Source: Bacteroidota bacterium (GTDB taxonomy: Bacteria; Bacteroidota; Bacteroidia; AKYH767-A; 2013-40CM-41-45). From it: 64,000 nucleotides of DNA. Under the pieces are notes generated by a model. That model saw only the letters and a list, made by a program, of their open reading frames with translations. It did no database searches and had not been told where the DNA came from. The DNA is taken from the NCBI GenBank assembly GCA_016713765.1, contig JADJON010000001.1, positions 1,488,001 to 1,552,000 of the forward strand, read 5' to 3'. Within the stretch, counting starts at the first letter, position 1; each line of letters starts with the position of its first letter. Positions 19,341-28,430 of this stretch are shown piece by piece. The translations under genes were made by a program, and so were the position numbers.

Positions 19341-20018
19341 TTAATTATCGCCTGTGCTCGTTGAAGAATTGTTGGACTTTACAAACCAAGAAGCTACAAA
19401 TCCTGTAAAGGTGCCAAATAGACCCACGCCAACGGTCATTAGTGCAGCTGCAATTATTCTGCCCTCGGTAGTAATCGGAAATTTATCTCCATATCCAACA
19501 GTCGTTATCGTTACATAAGACCACCAAATTGCATCTTCTGCTGTTTTTATATTTGAATTTGGATCATCCTCAAGCTGCAATATTGCAATAGCCGAAAAAA
19601 TAACCATCAAAAGTGCGATGAGTGCCACAGATGTGAATGCACCTTGAGCTTTATTTCTAAAAATATGCTTAGCGATATGTCTAGTCGATCTGAATGCCCT
19701 TAGAATTCTTAGAAGTCTAATTAGTCTAAGTGCCCGGCCGGGTCGTAGGATATCAAGGGTTGGTATACTTGAGATTAAATCGACCCACTCCCACTTTAAA
19801 TAATCTAATTTATTGTTAGCATGATAAAGACGATAAAAAAATTCAAAAATAAAAAATAAACAAATTGAATTATCTATGTAATTTAATAAACGAGATAATT
19901 CTATTGAAATTGGGAAAAATGTACTGAATAATAATGTGCCGAGAACATAGATCGATAAGATAAGGACAATAATATTTAGTGAGTCAATTGATTCGTTTTT
20001 TGGTCCTTGTCCACCCAT
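19341..20018 (-). CDS. Voltage-gated-type K+ channel
   Basis: A six-helix potassium channel of 225 residues. S4 is the Arg-rich stretch at about residues 92-111 (RPGRALRLIRLLRILRAFR), and the selectivity filter TVGYGD is at 173-178, between S5 and S6. There is no cytoplasmic RCK or cyclic-nucleotide domain; the C-terminus ends shortly after S6 in a Ser/Thr/Asn tail. It is AT-rich compared with the ABC genes on both sides and follows the nuclease-like gene after a 9-bp gap, so the two form an inserted pair. Confidence 0.9.
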   Translation of the reverse strand: MGGQGPKNESIDSLNIIVLILSIYVLGTLLFSTFFPISIELSRLLNYIDNSICLFFIFEFFYRLYHANNKLDYLKWEWVDLISSIPTLDILRPGRALRLIRLLRILRAFRSTRHIAKHIFRNKAQGAFTSVALIALLMVIFSAIAILQLEDDPNSNIKTAEDAIWWSYVTITTVGYGDKFPITTEGRIIAAALMTVGVGLFGTFTGFVASWFVKSNNSSTSTGDN

Positions 20019-20027
20019 GTGATAAAA

Positions 20028-20801
20028 TCAATTGCTGCTATTGGTTTGTGTTACTACAATTGAAGTCGGAGGTGTTTTCGATGGGCTCTTGCTTTTTACT
20101 TTTACTCTTCGAAGTTTAAACTGTTTTACATCATTCAGGTCTATTCGGTCGAATACAATTCTGTCGATTGACTCCTCAATTTCAATTTCAGAAAACTTGC
20201 TTTTTGATCTTTTATTCAATGTTCTTCGTAGAAAATTAATCACTGGTTTAGTATAAAGAAGTCCAGCAACATTTTTCGGATCTAAGGCTGATGTCTTAAG
20301 CCATAACTTATCTAACCCTTTCTTAATAACAGCTTCTTTGTGCAGAAACTGAATTGTGTCAACTAGTTTTTTATAGTTTTTGGGATCGCATAAGTCAAAT
20401 GAGAAAATAAGTCGTTTGTCAATTGGTTTTTCAAAAATAATTCTATAGAAGTCAAACTGCTTTCCGTTTGTGAGTAAAGCCCATTCAATTCCTTCATTGG
20501 CGCCATAGTTAATCGCCTGTCTAAGATGTTTATCGGAAAGGCTAATCGATAGAGATTTAACTTCTACTAAAAAGTGTCTATTGCCTTTAGTTTGAATTAC
20601 ATAATCAGCATAAGTGCCTCTAATCATGTATTCTGTTTTAACTTCCTCAATCGCCGTAAACCCCAAAACATCTGTTAAAAAGGTGTTTATCATAATTCGG
20701 GTGCCGGATTCATCAAGTTCTTCGGGTTGGCTCTTGAGATATTTTTTATAATAGCTCTTAAGCTCATTGAGTAACTTAGTTTTTTTAGATTTGGTTAGCA
20801 T
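20028..20801 (-). CDS. HSDR_N-like PD-(D/E)XK domain protein
   Basis: The N-terminal ~160 residues resemble the HSDR_N fold found in type I restriction R subunits and stand-alone proteins. A helical start is followed by GTRIMINTFLTDVLGF, YADYVI (catalytic Asp) and HFLVEVKS (the ExK part), then QAINYGANEGIEWALLTNG. The C-terminal region is basic, with a charged linker and a Thr/Ser-rich tail. There is no helicase domain and no methyltransferase nearby, so it is an orphan nuclease-like protein. Pairing with an ion channel suggests, without proof, a toxin/abortive or sensing function. Confidence 0.75.
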   Translation of the reverse strand: MLTKSKKTKLLNELKSYYKKYLKSQPEELDESGTRIMINTFLTDVLGFTAIEEVKTEYMIRGTYADYVIQTKGNRHFLVEVKSLSISLSDKHLRQAINYGANEGIEWALLTNGKQFDFYRIIFEKPIDKRLIFSFDLCDPKNYKKLVDTIQFLHKEAVIKKGLDKLWLKTSALDPKNVAGLLYTKPVINFLRRTLNKRSKSKFSEIEIEESIDRIVFDRIDLNDVKQFKLRRVKVKSKSPSKTPPTSIVVTQTNSSN

Positions 20802-20949
20802 GTCAGCGCTTGTTGAAGGACGGTATTACTAATAGCGACTTTAAATTTATACAAATAACTGATGTATTGAAAATTAAATTTTGGGTGCTAGTCTGGGGTT
20901 GCAACATTCTACTTTTATTCAATTCCTTGGTGTACTTTTGCACTTTCCA

Positions 20950-21903
20950 TTATTGCAAAGCAACGCCGAGGCTTTTTAGTTTCTCCTCATTCACCACCCG
21001 CTTCCGCACCTTCAACGCTTCCGGCGTAAGTCCGTCAGCATTTCCCTGCTTCAACATGCGTGCGGCCATCGCGCCGCTTTGGTAGCCCCACTGGTACAGG
21101 TCCGCTCCGTAAGCCGCGACGGCCCCGCGTTTCACGAGACCTTCTTCGGAAGTGAACACCGGCACTTTCGCTTCGTCGCAGGCGCGTACGATCACTTCCA
21201 TGCTGGAAAAGACGGTGTTGTCGGGTAAGGCGAAGAAAGCATCCGGCTTTTCGTTCAGCAAGGCCGCCACGACTAACTGGGTTTCGTTGCTGTTGTTGAC
21301 CGGACGTTTGATCAAGGTCCAGCCCTGCGCTTTACATACGCTCTCGATGCGTTCCAGCGCGTCCATCGACTGCGGTTCCGACTGATTGTAGGTCGTCGCA
21401 ATGCGCTTCGCCTCTGGCAGGATTTCTTTGATCAGCAGGACGGAGGTGTCGATATATTCCAGGGTCTCGTAGGTACCATAGAGATTGGCGGGCCAATTCC
21501 CTTGCGCATCCGCCAGTCCGGCGATATCGGGTCGTGGACTCACCATCATGAAAACGGGAATAACCTTCGTTCGCTGTACCGCCGTGATCGTGCTGAGTGT
21601 CGGATTGGTTGCGATCAGGTCCGGTTGTTTGGAGAGGATGTAATCGCAGGCCTGCAGCAGCGTCGGTTGATCGTTCTGCGCATTGCGATAGATCACCTCC
21701 AGTGTGCCGTCGGTGGCGGAGAAGCCACTGTCTTTCAGCGCCACAAAGAACCCCTTCTTGGCTTCCGCCAGCGTAGCGTCTTCGAGCAGGTCTAAAAAGC
21801 CGACGACCGGAACAGATTTTCCGGAATTGTTCTTCGTGGAAGGTTGACAGGAAAAGAGAAATAGCGCCAGGAGAAATGCTCCCGGTAACAGTCGTCGGAT
21901 CAT
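20950..21903 (-). CDS. ABC transporter substrate-binding lipoprotein (PF04392, TrpX-like)
   Basis: The 317-residue product begins at the ATG at 21903 (MIRRLLPG) and has a lipobox LFSCQPS. The body follows the two-lobe Peripla_BP pattern with VPVVGFLDLLEDATLAEAKKG, LIATNPTLST and AKRIATTYNQSEPQS. It supplies substrate to the TrpY/Z-like subunits encoded downstream. The 0.95-kb gap to the next ABC gene filled by two AT-rich genes is unusual, because the three genes normally adjoin. The open frame extends 88 codons upstream, into the glycine-rich TPM gene read in another frame, and that part is not coding. Confidence 0.88.
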   Translation of the reverse strand: MIRRLLPGAFLLALFLFSCQPSTKNNSGKSVPVVGFLDLLEDATLAEAKKGFFVALKDSGFSATDGTLEVIYRNAQNDQPTLLQACDYILSKQPDLIATNPTLSTITAVQRTKVIPVFMMVSPRPDIAGLADAQGNWPANLYGTYETLEYIDTSVLLIKEILPEAKRIATTYNQSEPQSMDALERIESVCKAQGWTLIKRPVNNSNETQLVVAALLNEKPDAFFALPDNTVFSSMEVIVRACDEAKVPVFTSEEGLVKRGAVAAYGADLYQWGYQSGAMAARMLKQGNADGLTPEALKVRKRVVNEEKLKSLGVALQ

Positions 21904-21949
21904 ACCGCAAGGTAACAGAATCCGTCCGCTTAAGTTCAGTAAGCGGACC

Positions 21950-22741
21950 TTACCAGGAGCCGCCGGCGCCACCGCCGCCTGAACCTCCACCGCCAAAGCC
22001 ACCGAATCCTCCACCGCCGAATCCGCCGCCACCCCAGCCGCTTCCGCCGGAGAAATTTCCCCAGGAACCGCGACTGCGATTCGCGGCAGCATTGAGCAGG
22101 GTCCAGGCCGCCCAGAAGGCGAGGTTGTTCCGGCTCGCATAACGGGATACTCTGCGGACGTTGGCAATGACGCTGATGAAGACGATTAATATGAACAACA
22201 GCACGAAGAACCAGGGGAACTGCTTCGCCTGTTTGCCTTTCTTCATGTAAGCGTCGGCCGTGAATTCACCGCTGACGATCGACATGATCGAATTGGTGCC
22301 TTGTTCGAGGCCGCCGTAAAAACTCCCGGCCTTGAAATTCGGAACGATGTCCTGATCGACGATCCGTTTACAAAGGATGTCGGGAAGTACACCTTCTATT
22401 CCGTAACCGGTCGTGATGAAGACCTTGCGATCATCCTTTGCAACGAGCACCAGGACGCCGTTGTTCTTGTCCTGCCGGCCGATCTTCCAGCGGTTGAACA
22501 GTTGAACGCTGTAATCGGCGATGTCGTAGTTGCCGACCGAGCTGATGATGACCACGGCGATCTGCGTGCTCGTCGAATCGTCGAACGCGACCAGTTTGCG
22601 TTCCAGTGCGTCCCGCTCGCCGGGAGCGAGGGTGCCGGTGTAGTCGCTCACCAGCGTATTCGCCCGTGCAGGGAAATCCTCGTCTTGTCCCGTCGCAAGG
22701 AAGGGCAGAAGCAGGAGCAGGAATCCCAGGATTCGTTTCAT
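21950..22741 (-). CDS. TPM-domain protein with glycine-rich C-terminal tail
   Basis: After a signal peptide (to about residue 18) there is a TPM domain (about 25-150) with VSDYTGTLAPGERDALE, IAVVIISSVGNYDIADY and DRKVFITTGYGIEGVLPD. A transmembrane segment follows at about 175-195. The final ~35 residues are almost only Gly/Trp/Phe/Ser, as in the YgcG-type members of this family. It is the last gene of the lemA-TPM-TPM operon, overlapping the middle gene by 4 bp. Related proteins have been linked to envelope maintenance; the exact role is unsettled. Confidence 0.88.
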   Translation of the reverse strand: MKRILGFLLLLLPFLATGQDEDFPARANTLVSDYTGTLAPGERDALERKLVAFDDSTSTQIAVVIISSVGNYDIADYSVQLFNRWKIGRQDKNNGVLVLVAKDDRKVFITTGYGIEGVLPDILCKRIVDQDIVPNFKAGSFYGGLEQGTNSIMSIVSGEFTADAYMKKGKQAKQFPWFFVLLFILIVFISVIANVRRVSRYASRNNLAFWAAWTLLNAAANRSRGSWGNFSGGSGWGGGGFGGGGFGGFGGGGSGGGGAGGSW

Positions 22742-23199
22742 CGCGGATGTCGGTCCTTCAGTTTGCCGCCATAGACGATCTCGTCGGGCAGCTCGTTCTT
22801 GTCATCGTGTTTGCGCGGGAAGTGTTCCGCCAGGGCTGCGCCCGCGCGTTCGATGCCATTGGACAGCCCGGCCACGAATTCTCCCAGCGCGAAGCGGTGT
22901 TCCATCTCCAGCTTGATCGAATGCCAGAAATCCTCCGGCACCTTTCGGTTGATGCCCGCGTCGCCCAGGATGGCGAATTGTCGTGCTTCCAGGGCCAGGT
23001 AAAAAAGGACGCCGTTCCGCTCCGCCGTGCGGTCCATTTTCAATTCATGAAAGATGTAGGAGGCGCGATCGAGTACGTTCTCGCCGCATACATCTTCCAC
23101 AAACAGTCGGATCTCGCCGGAGGTCAGTCGCTCGGCCGCCCCAATGGCGTCGAGGATCTGCCGGTGCTCGGCATCGGTGAAGCGTCCGTCGGAGGCCAT
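22738..23199 (-). CDS. TPM-domain protein
   Basis: A 153-residue soluble TPM protein without a signal peptide. It has the family core AAERLTSGEIRLFVED, NGVLFYLALEARQFAILGDAGI and a C-terminal FPRKHDDKNELPDEIVYG segment. It lies between lemA and the membrane TPM gene, overlapping both (1 bp and 4 bp), so the three are translated from one message. This gene order is common in Bacteroidota. Confidence 0.88.
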   Translation of the reverse strand: MASDGRFTDAEHRQILDAIGAAERLTSGEIRLFVEDVCGENVLDRASYIFHELKMDRTAERNGVLFYLALEARQFAILGDAGINRKVPEDFWHSIKLEMEHRFALGEFVAGLSNGIERAGAALAEHFPRKHDDKNELPDEIVYGGKLKDRHPR

Positions 23200-23774
23200 C
23201 AGAATTTCACTTCCGGAGCTTTCTCGGCGCCTTTGTCAGCTTCGAAGTACGGACGGTCCTTGAAGCCGAACAGGTTGGCGAGGATCACCCGGGGAAACTT
23301 CGCACGGGAAATGTTATAATCACGGGCAGCCTCGTTGTACTGACGACGCGCTTCGTTGATCCGGTTTTCGGTGCCCTCCAACTGCGCCTGCAGGTCGGTA
23401 AAGTTCTGCACCGCGCGCAGTTGCGGGTAGTTTTCAGCTACGGCAAGGAGTCGGCCGAGTGCTCCGCCCAACTGGGCCTGAGCTTGCTGGAACTCCTGGA
23501 GTTTTTCCGGGGTCAGGTTGTTCGGATCGATCTTGATGCTGGTCGCGTTCGCGCGCGCCTGCGTCACCGCTTCGAGGGTGGACTTTTCAAAGTCGGCTGC
23601 ACCCTTGACGGTTGCTACCAGGTTCGGGATAAGGTCGGAACGACGCTGGTATTGCGTCTCGACATTCGCCCAGGCTTTGTTCACGCCTTCGCGCGAGCTG
23701 ACAAGTCCGTTGTAGCCGCCAACGCCCCAGAGGACAAGCAGGCCAAGGATGATCCAAATAAGATACTTTTTCAT
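23199..23774 (-). CDS. lemA: LemA family protein
   Basis: The 191-residue product has an N-terminal transmembrane anchor (about residues 5-22) and the four-helix LemA domain with NKAWANVETQYQRRSDLIPN, a conserved family segment, and AAENYPQLRA-like sequence further on (VAENYPQLRAVQNF). It ends with FKDRPYFEADKGAE. It heads the lemA-TPM-TPM operon. The molecular function of LemA is not established; in this setting it probably works with the TPM proteins at the membrane. Confidence 0.93.
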   Translation of the reverse strand: MKKYLIWIILGLLVLWGVGGYNGLVSSREGVNKAWANVETQYQRRSDLIPNLVATVKGAADFEKSTLEAVTQARANATSIKIDPNNLTPEKLQEFQQAQAQLGGALGRLLAVAENYPQLRAVQNFTDLQAQLEGTENRINEARRQYNEAARDYNISRAKFPRVILANLFGFKDRPYFEADKGAEKAPEVKF

Positions 23775-23846
23775 GGTTTAGGTGTGTGAAGTTTCGAGCG
23801 GTTAAATTTTGTCCGACTCCAACAAGGAGGAATGACGAACAGCCTG

Positions 23847-23854
23847 CAAAGTTA
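23847..23854 (-). promoter_or_regulatory. Possible -7 box of the lemA operon
   Basis: The minus strand reads TAACTTTG, an exact TAnnTTTG match, 72 bp before the lemA ATG. No clear -33 TTG at the expected distance. Confidence 0.35.
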
Positions 23855-23902
23855 TTGCAAACTACGTTAACTATTCGTTAATCCTACAGGAGAAAGCTGA
23901 AA

Positions 23903-24520
23903 TCACAAGCCGCCGCCCAGTCGGAAGCCGACAGTCAGGTACCAGTACTCGTAGCGCGGGTGCAATTCGTTCAGGTTCCGATCGTAGTATGTCACGTCAA
24001 AGGCGTCGGAGAGTCCCAGGGAACGGCCCGCCTCCACGGTGAAACGGTAAATGTCGGCGCCCAGCCCGGTTTCGAAGTTGAAACTGTTGTCGCGGTAGAT
24101 ACTCAGGTCGGTATCGCCTTCCTTGACCGTATACGAGAAATGGTAGTCGAATGAAACGCCCGCGTTGAGCCGCAGCCGGAACAAGGGTTTGCGGATCAGG
24201 TCGGCCCCGATCAGCGTCTTTACCTTCGCTGCGTTCCTGTAAACAAGCAGGTCACCGCCGCTCACGACCGTATCCGGCTTGGTCAGCGTCCCGCCTTGCA
24301 TGAAGAACAAACCCGGCTGGAAATACACCCTGTTTCCGATCCGGAAATCGATACCGCCAAAGAACCCGGCACGGCGATCGACATCAATGCCGTCCCCCAA
24401 ATCACGCAGAGCCTGCAAAGTCATGCCCACCTGCGGGTTTACGGCCATCTGGGCGGAGGAGGAAAGCGCCAGTAGCAGCGACAATGAAAGAAAAAGAGAG
24501 CGGAAGAGGTTGCTATTCAT
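23903..24520 (-). CDS. Outer-membrane beta-barrel protein (PorT/OMP_b-brl_2-like)
   Basis: The 205-residue product starts with a signal peptide ending near SSSAQ. It continues as amphipathic strands: MTLQALRDLGDG, GGIDFRIGNRVYFQPGLFFMQGG, LRLNAGVSFDYHF, and a final strand ending RYEYWYLTVGFRLGGGL, an aromatic-rich C-terminal strand suited to barrel assembly. The size fits an eight-stranded barrel. No partner gene is adjacent. Confidence 0.8.
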   Translation of the reverse strand: MNSNLFRSLFLSLSLLLALSSSAQMAVNPQVGMTLQALRDLGDGIDVDRRAGFFGGIDFRIGNRVYFQPGLFFMQGGTLTKPDTVVSGGDLLVYRNAAKVKTLIGADLIRKPLFRLRLNAGVSFDYHFSYTVKEGDTDLSIYRDNSFNFETGLGADIYRFTVEAGRSLGLSDAFDVTYYDRNLNELHPRYEYWYLTVGFRLGGGL

Positions 24521-24656
24521 GACAGTGGCATAGATGTACTAGTTTAACTGTTTTCTGAACTCAATATTGTCCAAAAATTAGTAAAGCAGGACGGAAGTCA
24601 AATTCAATTTTTAGTGAGGCCCAAATAGTGAGTAAAATGAAGTTTCAGAGGTTTAT

Positions 24657-25088
24657 TCAGTGGTGGGAGGATTGTGAAGCAGTGGGTTTGTGCTTTTTAT
24701 TAGTAAGTCTCCGGAAGTTCAGACTTCGCTCTCCGAAGTTAATGAGTAATCCGACTTCCAGGTTGTATGCTTCGAGATAATTCATCGCCTGGTTGATGTG
24801 ATAATTGTCGAACTTGGTAGTTGCCTTGAATTCGACGGCAATTATTCCCTCGACAAGGAAATCGACCCTCCTTGTCCCAATCCTACGCCCCTTGTAGTGG
24901 ATGGGCATTTCCTTTTCTCGTTCGAAATGAATTTCATCCAAACGCATTTCAATTCCCATGGCCCGTTGATAGATCACCTCCTGAAAACCGTTCCCCAATG
25001 CGGAATGCACAGCCATCGCGCATTTGATGATTCTCCCGGTAAGGGCAGCGTATTTAAAAGTGTAGGTTAGTTGTTCCTCTTTCTGCAT
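24657..25088 (-). CDS. GxxExxY family protein
   Basis: The 143-residue product has the family hallmark GNGFQEVIYQRAM, followed by PIHYKGRRIGTRRVDFLVEG and IAVEFKATTKF. The Asp and ExK residues resemble a PD-(D/E)XK nuclease core, and the family is often classed with that superfamily, but no activity is established for it. The gene is common in Bacteroidota and usually stands alone, as here. It is AT-richer than the genes to its left. Confidence 0.85.
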   Translation of the reverse strand: MQKEEQLTYTFKYAALTGRIIKCAMAVHSALGNGFQEVIYQRAMGIEMRLDEIHFEREKEMPIHYKGRRIGTRRVDFLVEGIIAVEFKATTKFDNYHINQAMNYLEAYNLEVGLLINFGERSLNFRRLTNKKHKPTASQSSHH

Positions 25089-25372
25089 GAACTAGGATAC
25101 TGTAAAGCGACTCTTGATTTCTGAAGCGCTCGTACTGCCTGCATGGTTCGAATGCAAATTTAATGTTGCCCTTAGATCAATTGATTCATGAAGAGTATGC
25201 GAATGATATACAGATGGCTGATGTATTGAAAGCAGATGAATTTCAAAACAACCAGCATAAAAGATATATCCTGTATTATGGTTAGTGCAATAAGTATATC
25301 TTACTGAATGATCCGGAGACAATTTATTGCGGTATTTCAAAACAGAACGCTGGTTACCTCAGCGTGATTGTG

Positions 25373-26354
25373 CTTCAAATATTCACGGAATCCCCAAACC
25401 CCAAGAATCACCCGAATCCCAGTCACATGGGTGGAGCACGACGAAAAGCCGAATTGAAAAAATAGTCTTGTTACTTCAAATATTCGCAGAATCCCCAAAC
25501 CCCAAAAATCACCCGAATCCCAGCCAAATGGGTGGAGTACGACGAAAAGCCGAAATGAAAAAATAGTCTTGTTGCTTCAAATATTCGCAGAATCCCAAAC
25601 CCCAAAAATCTCCCGAATCCCAGTCATAGGGGTGGAGTACAACGAAAAGCCGAAATGAAAAAATAGTCCTGTTACTTCAAATATTCGCGGAATCCCCAAA
25701 CCCCAAAAATCACCCGAATCCCAGTCATAGGGGTGGAGTACGACGAAAAGCCTAATTGAAAAAATAGTCTTGATACTTCAAATATTCGCAGAATCCCCAA
25801 ACCCCAAAAATCACCCGAATCCCAGTCACATGGGTGGAGCACGACGAAAAGCCGAATTGAAAAAATAGTCTTGTTACTTCAAATATTCGCAGAATCCCCA
25901 AACCCCAAAAATCACCCGAATCCCAGCCAAATGGGTGGAGTACGACGAAAAGCCGAAATGAAAAAATAGTCTTGTTGCTTCAAATATTCGCAGAATCCCA
26001 AACCCCAAAAATCTCCCGAATCCCAGTCAAATGGGTGGAGTACGACGAAAAGCCGAATTGAAACAATAGTCTTGATACTTCAAATATTCGCAGAATCCCA
26101 AACCCCAAAAATCTCCCGAATCCCAGTCAAATGGGTGGAGTACGACGAAAAGCCGAATTGAAACAATAGTCTTGATACTTCAAATATTCGCGGAATCCCC
26201 AAACCCCAAAAATCTCCCGAATCCCAGTCAAATGGGTGGAGTACGACGAAAAGCCTAATTGAAAAAATAGTCTTGTTACTTCAAATATTCGCAGAATCCC
26301 CAACCCTCAAAAATCACCCGAATCCCAGTCACATGGGTGGAGTACGACGAAAAG
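25373..26354. repeat. Ten-copy 100-101 bp tandem repeat array
   Basis: Copies begin at 25373, 25474, 25575, 25675, 25776, 25877, 25978, 26078, 26178 and 26279; the last is cut short near 26354. Each has C-runs (CCCC-AAA-CCCC, then CCC-GAAT-CCC), the palindromic piece CCCA-N6-TGGG, and GTACGACGAAAAG. Copies 1-3 are nearly identical to copies 5-7 (offset 403 bp), and the units starting near 26025 and 26125 are the same, so the array grew by both single-unit and multi-unit duplication. It fills most of the stretch between the GxxExxY gene and the PH-like gene. No gene is seen in it. Confidence 0.95.
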
Positions 26355-26376
26355 ATACAAAAGAGAACCTAGCCAA

Positions 26377-26877
26377 TCAGATCCCGCTCATCGCCTTCCT
26401 CACCGCCGTCTCCAACGCCCCCGCATGCTGCGATCCGATCCGGTAGGGGGTGCCGCTCTTGTCGGTGATCTCTACCGCGTCGTTGCCGCCTGTGTAAAAA
26501 CGGATGGTGTTCTTCAAGTGCAAATTGAAAACAGGATTGTTCAAATGATAACGGCTGTATTTCAAGCGTTCGATTTTGACGATGTCTGCCAGGGGAATGC
26601 GCACCGTGCGCGCGGTCCAGAGTCCGTCGAGCTCGATGTGCGTCTTGTAAACTTTGATCTTCAGGTGCAGCACGAACAACAACAGGATCGAAACCACGAT
26701 GATGCCCACGCCCAGCCAGAAAAACAGATCGCCATTCTGGTTATTCATTTTCTTCCACCAGTAAACTCCGAAACAGAAAAGCGTCAACATCAGCCTGCGC
26801 AGGAGCGAAAGCGAGTTGTACCCGAGGTACTGCTTTTCTTCGTAGAGCGGACTTATGGCTTGATGATGGGTGACCAT
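26377..26877 (-). CDS. Small membrane protein with PH-like C-terminal domain
   Basis: I chose the ATG at 26877 (MVTHHQAISPLYEEKQYLGYN), overlapping the end of tilS by 25 bp, because earlier in-frame codons lie wholly inside tilS. There are two transmembrane segments (roughly residues 30-45 and 52-75) followed by a beta-rich part with KVYKTHIELDGLWTARTVRIP and IERLKYSRY, reminiscent of bacterial PH (bPH2-type) domains. The product is about 166 residues. The function is unknown; the overlap implies co-expression with tilS. Confidence 0.7.
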   Translation of the reverse strand: MVTHHQAISPLYEEKQYLGYNSLSLLRRLMLTLFCFGVYWWKKMNNQNGDLFFWLGVGIIVVSILLLFVLHLKIKVYKTHIELDGLWTARTVRIPLADIVKIERLKYSRYHLNNPVFNLHLKNTIRFYTGGNDAVEITDKSGTPYRIGSQHAGALETAVRKAMSGI

Positions 26878-28211
26878 TGCAATCGGAGGATGTTCCGGGT
26901 GGAGTCCGTGATGCGGACGTCCTCTGAAATCCGCTCTCCTAAGATACACACGATCCGGCCTTCCGACAACAAAACCTGCACCTTTTCTTTCTGGCGGAGG
27001 GAATACTTGCGGTCGGTCAGGTAATCACTCAGCTTCCGGCTGCCTTTCATCCCGAGCGGACGAAACCGGTCACCGGCTTTCCAGGGACGTACGGTCAGGG
27101 GAAAGGTGAGTTGAGCAAGGTCCAGCCAATATTCCCCCGGAGAATTGGGGATTTCGGCTGCCGGCTGCCATTTTTTTCTGGAAATATTCAAGGCGCCGCC
27201 CGTCAGCTCGATCTTCCGCGTGCGTGGTCCAATCCTCCGTTCAGCGTTCGCCACAACGTCGAAGGGGTGCAGGATCAGCCGCTCCCGGTCGATCATCAGA
27301 TAGCCAGCCTGTGTCTTGAACCGGATCCCGGATCGGCGGGCCTGCAGCACTTTTTCAGGTTCACCCGGCTCAAAACCACTTCCGCGCAGCAGTTCATGGA
27401 GTAGGGGACCGCCGAACGGATGATCGCGCAATTCCGGTAACGAAAGGTATCGGGTGCCATCCGGTAAGGTTCGAACATATCGCTTCCGCATACCGGAAAT
27501 CGCATGTTCAAAAACCTCCCGGGCAAATCGCAGGTGGTCCAGGCTGCGGCTGATGCCTGCGAGACCCGATTCAGCATGTGCCTCGAGTTTAGGTAGCAGG
27601 TGTTTACGGATCCGGTTGCGTTCGTAGTACTCTTCCTGGTTGCTCGAATCCTCCCGCCAGCTCAGCTTCATTCGTTTGGCATAGGAACGGATCTCCGCCC
27701 GTTCAGTTCCTAACAAGGGGCGGACAACCTTGGCTTGCCTGATTGGAATACTGCTCAACCCTCGCAGTCCTGCGCCACGCATCAGGTGCATGAAGAATGT
27801 TTCGATCGCATCATCGCGATGATGGGCGACCGCGACCAGTTGATAATCTTCCTGTCGGCAGATTTTTTCGAAGTACTTGTAGCGGATCTCGCGCGCCGCT
27901 TCCTGTAAACCCAGGCGATGGGTTCGGGCGTAGTCTTTGGCGGATGCTTCCAGTGGATGAACCGGAATCCCACGGCTTTTCGCCCAGTCCGAAACGAACA
28001 GCGCGTCTTGCTCCGATTCGTGACCGCGTAATCTGAAGTTCACATGCGCAATGCCGATCCGGTAGCCGGTGCGATGCAGCACATCGGCCAGTACCATGGA
28101 ATCCATCCCGCCGCTTACGCCCACCAGCATCCGGTCCTGCTTCCCGAACAGGCGATGCCGACGGATAAATTCCGTAACCGAAATAATCAGCCGGTCGCCT
28201 TGCTTAGCCAT
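26853..28211 (-). CDS. tilS: tRNA(Ile)-lysidine synthase
   Basis: Converts the wobble cytidine of tRNA-Ile(CAU) to lysidine, so that AUA is read as Ile; essential in most bacteria. The PP-loop SGGMDSM lies near residue 33, followed by IAHVNFRLRGHES and VAVAHHRDDAIETFFMHLMRGAGLRG. The C-terminal region has LDLAQLTFPLTVRPWKAGDRFRPLGM and KLSDYLTDRK, the usual TilS C-terminal domain. The start is the ATG at 28211 (MAKQGD); a TTG two codons earlier is less likely. A TAACTTCG box lies 11 bp upstream (28222-28229, minus strand). Confidence 0.95.
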   Translation of the reverse strand: MAKQGDRLIISVTEFIRRHRLFGKQDRMLVGVSGGMDSMVLADVLHRTGYRIGIAHVNFRLRGHESEQDALFVSDWAKSRGIPVHPLEASAKDYARTHRLGLQEAAREIRYKYFEKICRQEDYQLVAVAHHRDDAIETFFMHLMRGAGLRGLSSIPIRQAKVVRPLLGTERAEIRSYAKRMKLSWREDSSNQEEYYERNRIRKHLLPKLEAHAESGLAGISRSLDHLRFAREVFEHAISGMRKRYVRTLPDGTRYLSLPELRDHPFGGPLLHELLRGSGFEPGEPEKVLQARRSGIRFKTQAGYLMIDRERLILHPFDVVANAERRIGPRTRKIELTGGALNISRKKWQPAAEIPNSPGEYWLDLAQLTFPLTVRPWKAGDRFRPLGMKGSRKLSDYLTDRKYSLRQKEKVQVLLSEGRIVCILGERISEDVRITDSTRNILRLQWSPIIKP

Positions 28212-28430
28212 AAACAACGGACGAAGTTAATCAATCCTGTTCCCCTTCACTGCTCACTCACACTGTTTCTCCCACTGTTTCTCATCTTCCGCAAAACTCC
28301 AATCACCACAAAATCCCCATCCAACAATCCCTTTAGCTTTACTTCCACCATTCTTACACTCCTATTACTACTATAAACAGGGGGTTCTAGGGGGAGTTGA
28401 TATCTAATGTAACTTGTAGATAAGTTAACA

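Noticed and set aside
25092..25340. 82-codon minus-strand frame before the tandem array
   Set aside because: His/Ser-rich composition with no pattern, and it sits in non-coding sequence.
25373..26354. CRISPR array
   Set aside because: The whole ~101-bp unit is repeated with no variable spacers, and no cas genes are present.
28218..28430. Insertion of the IS110 into the heptad array
   Set aside because: The array lies only to the right of the element; no matching 7-bp units were found on the left side.
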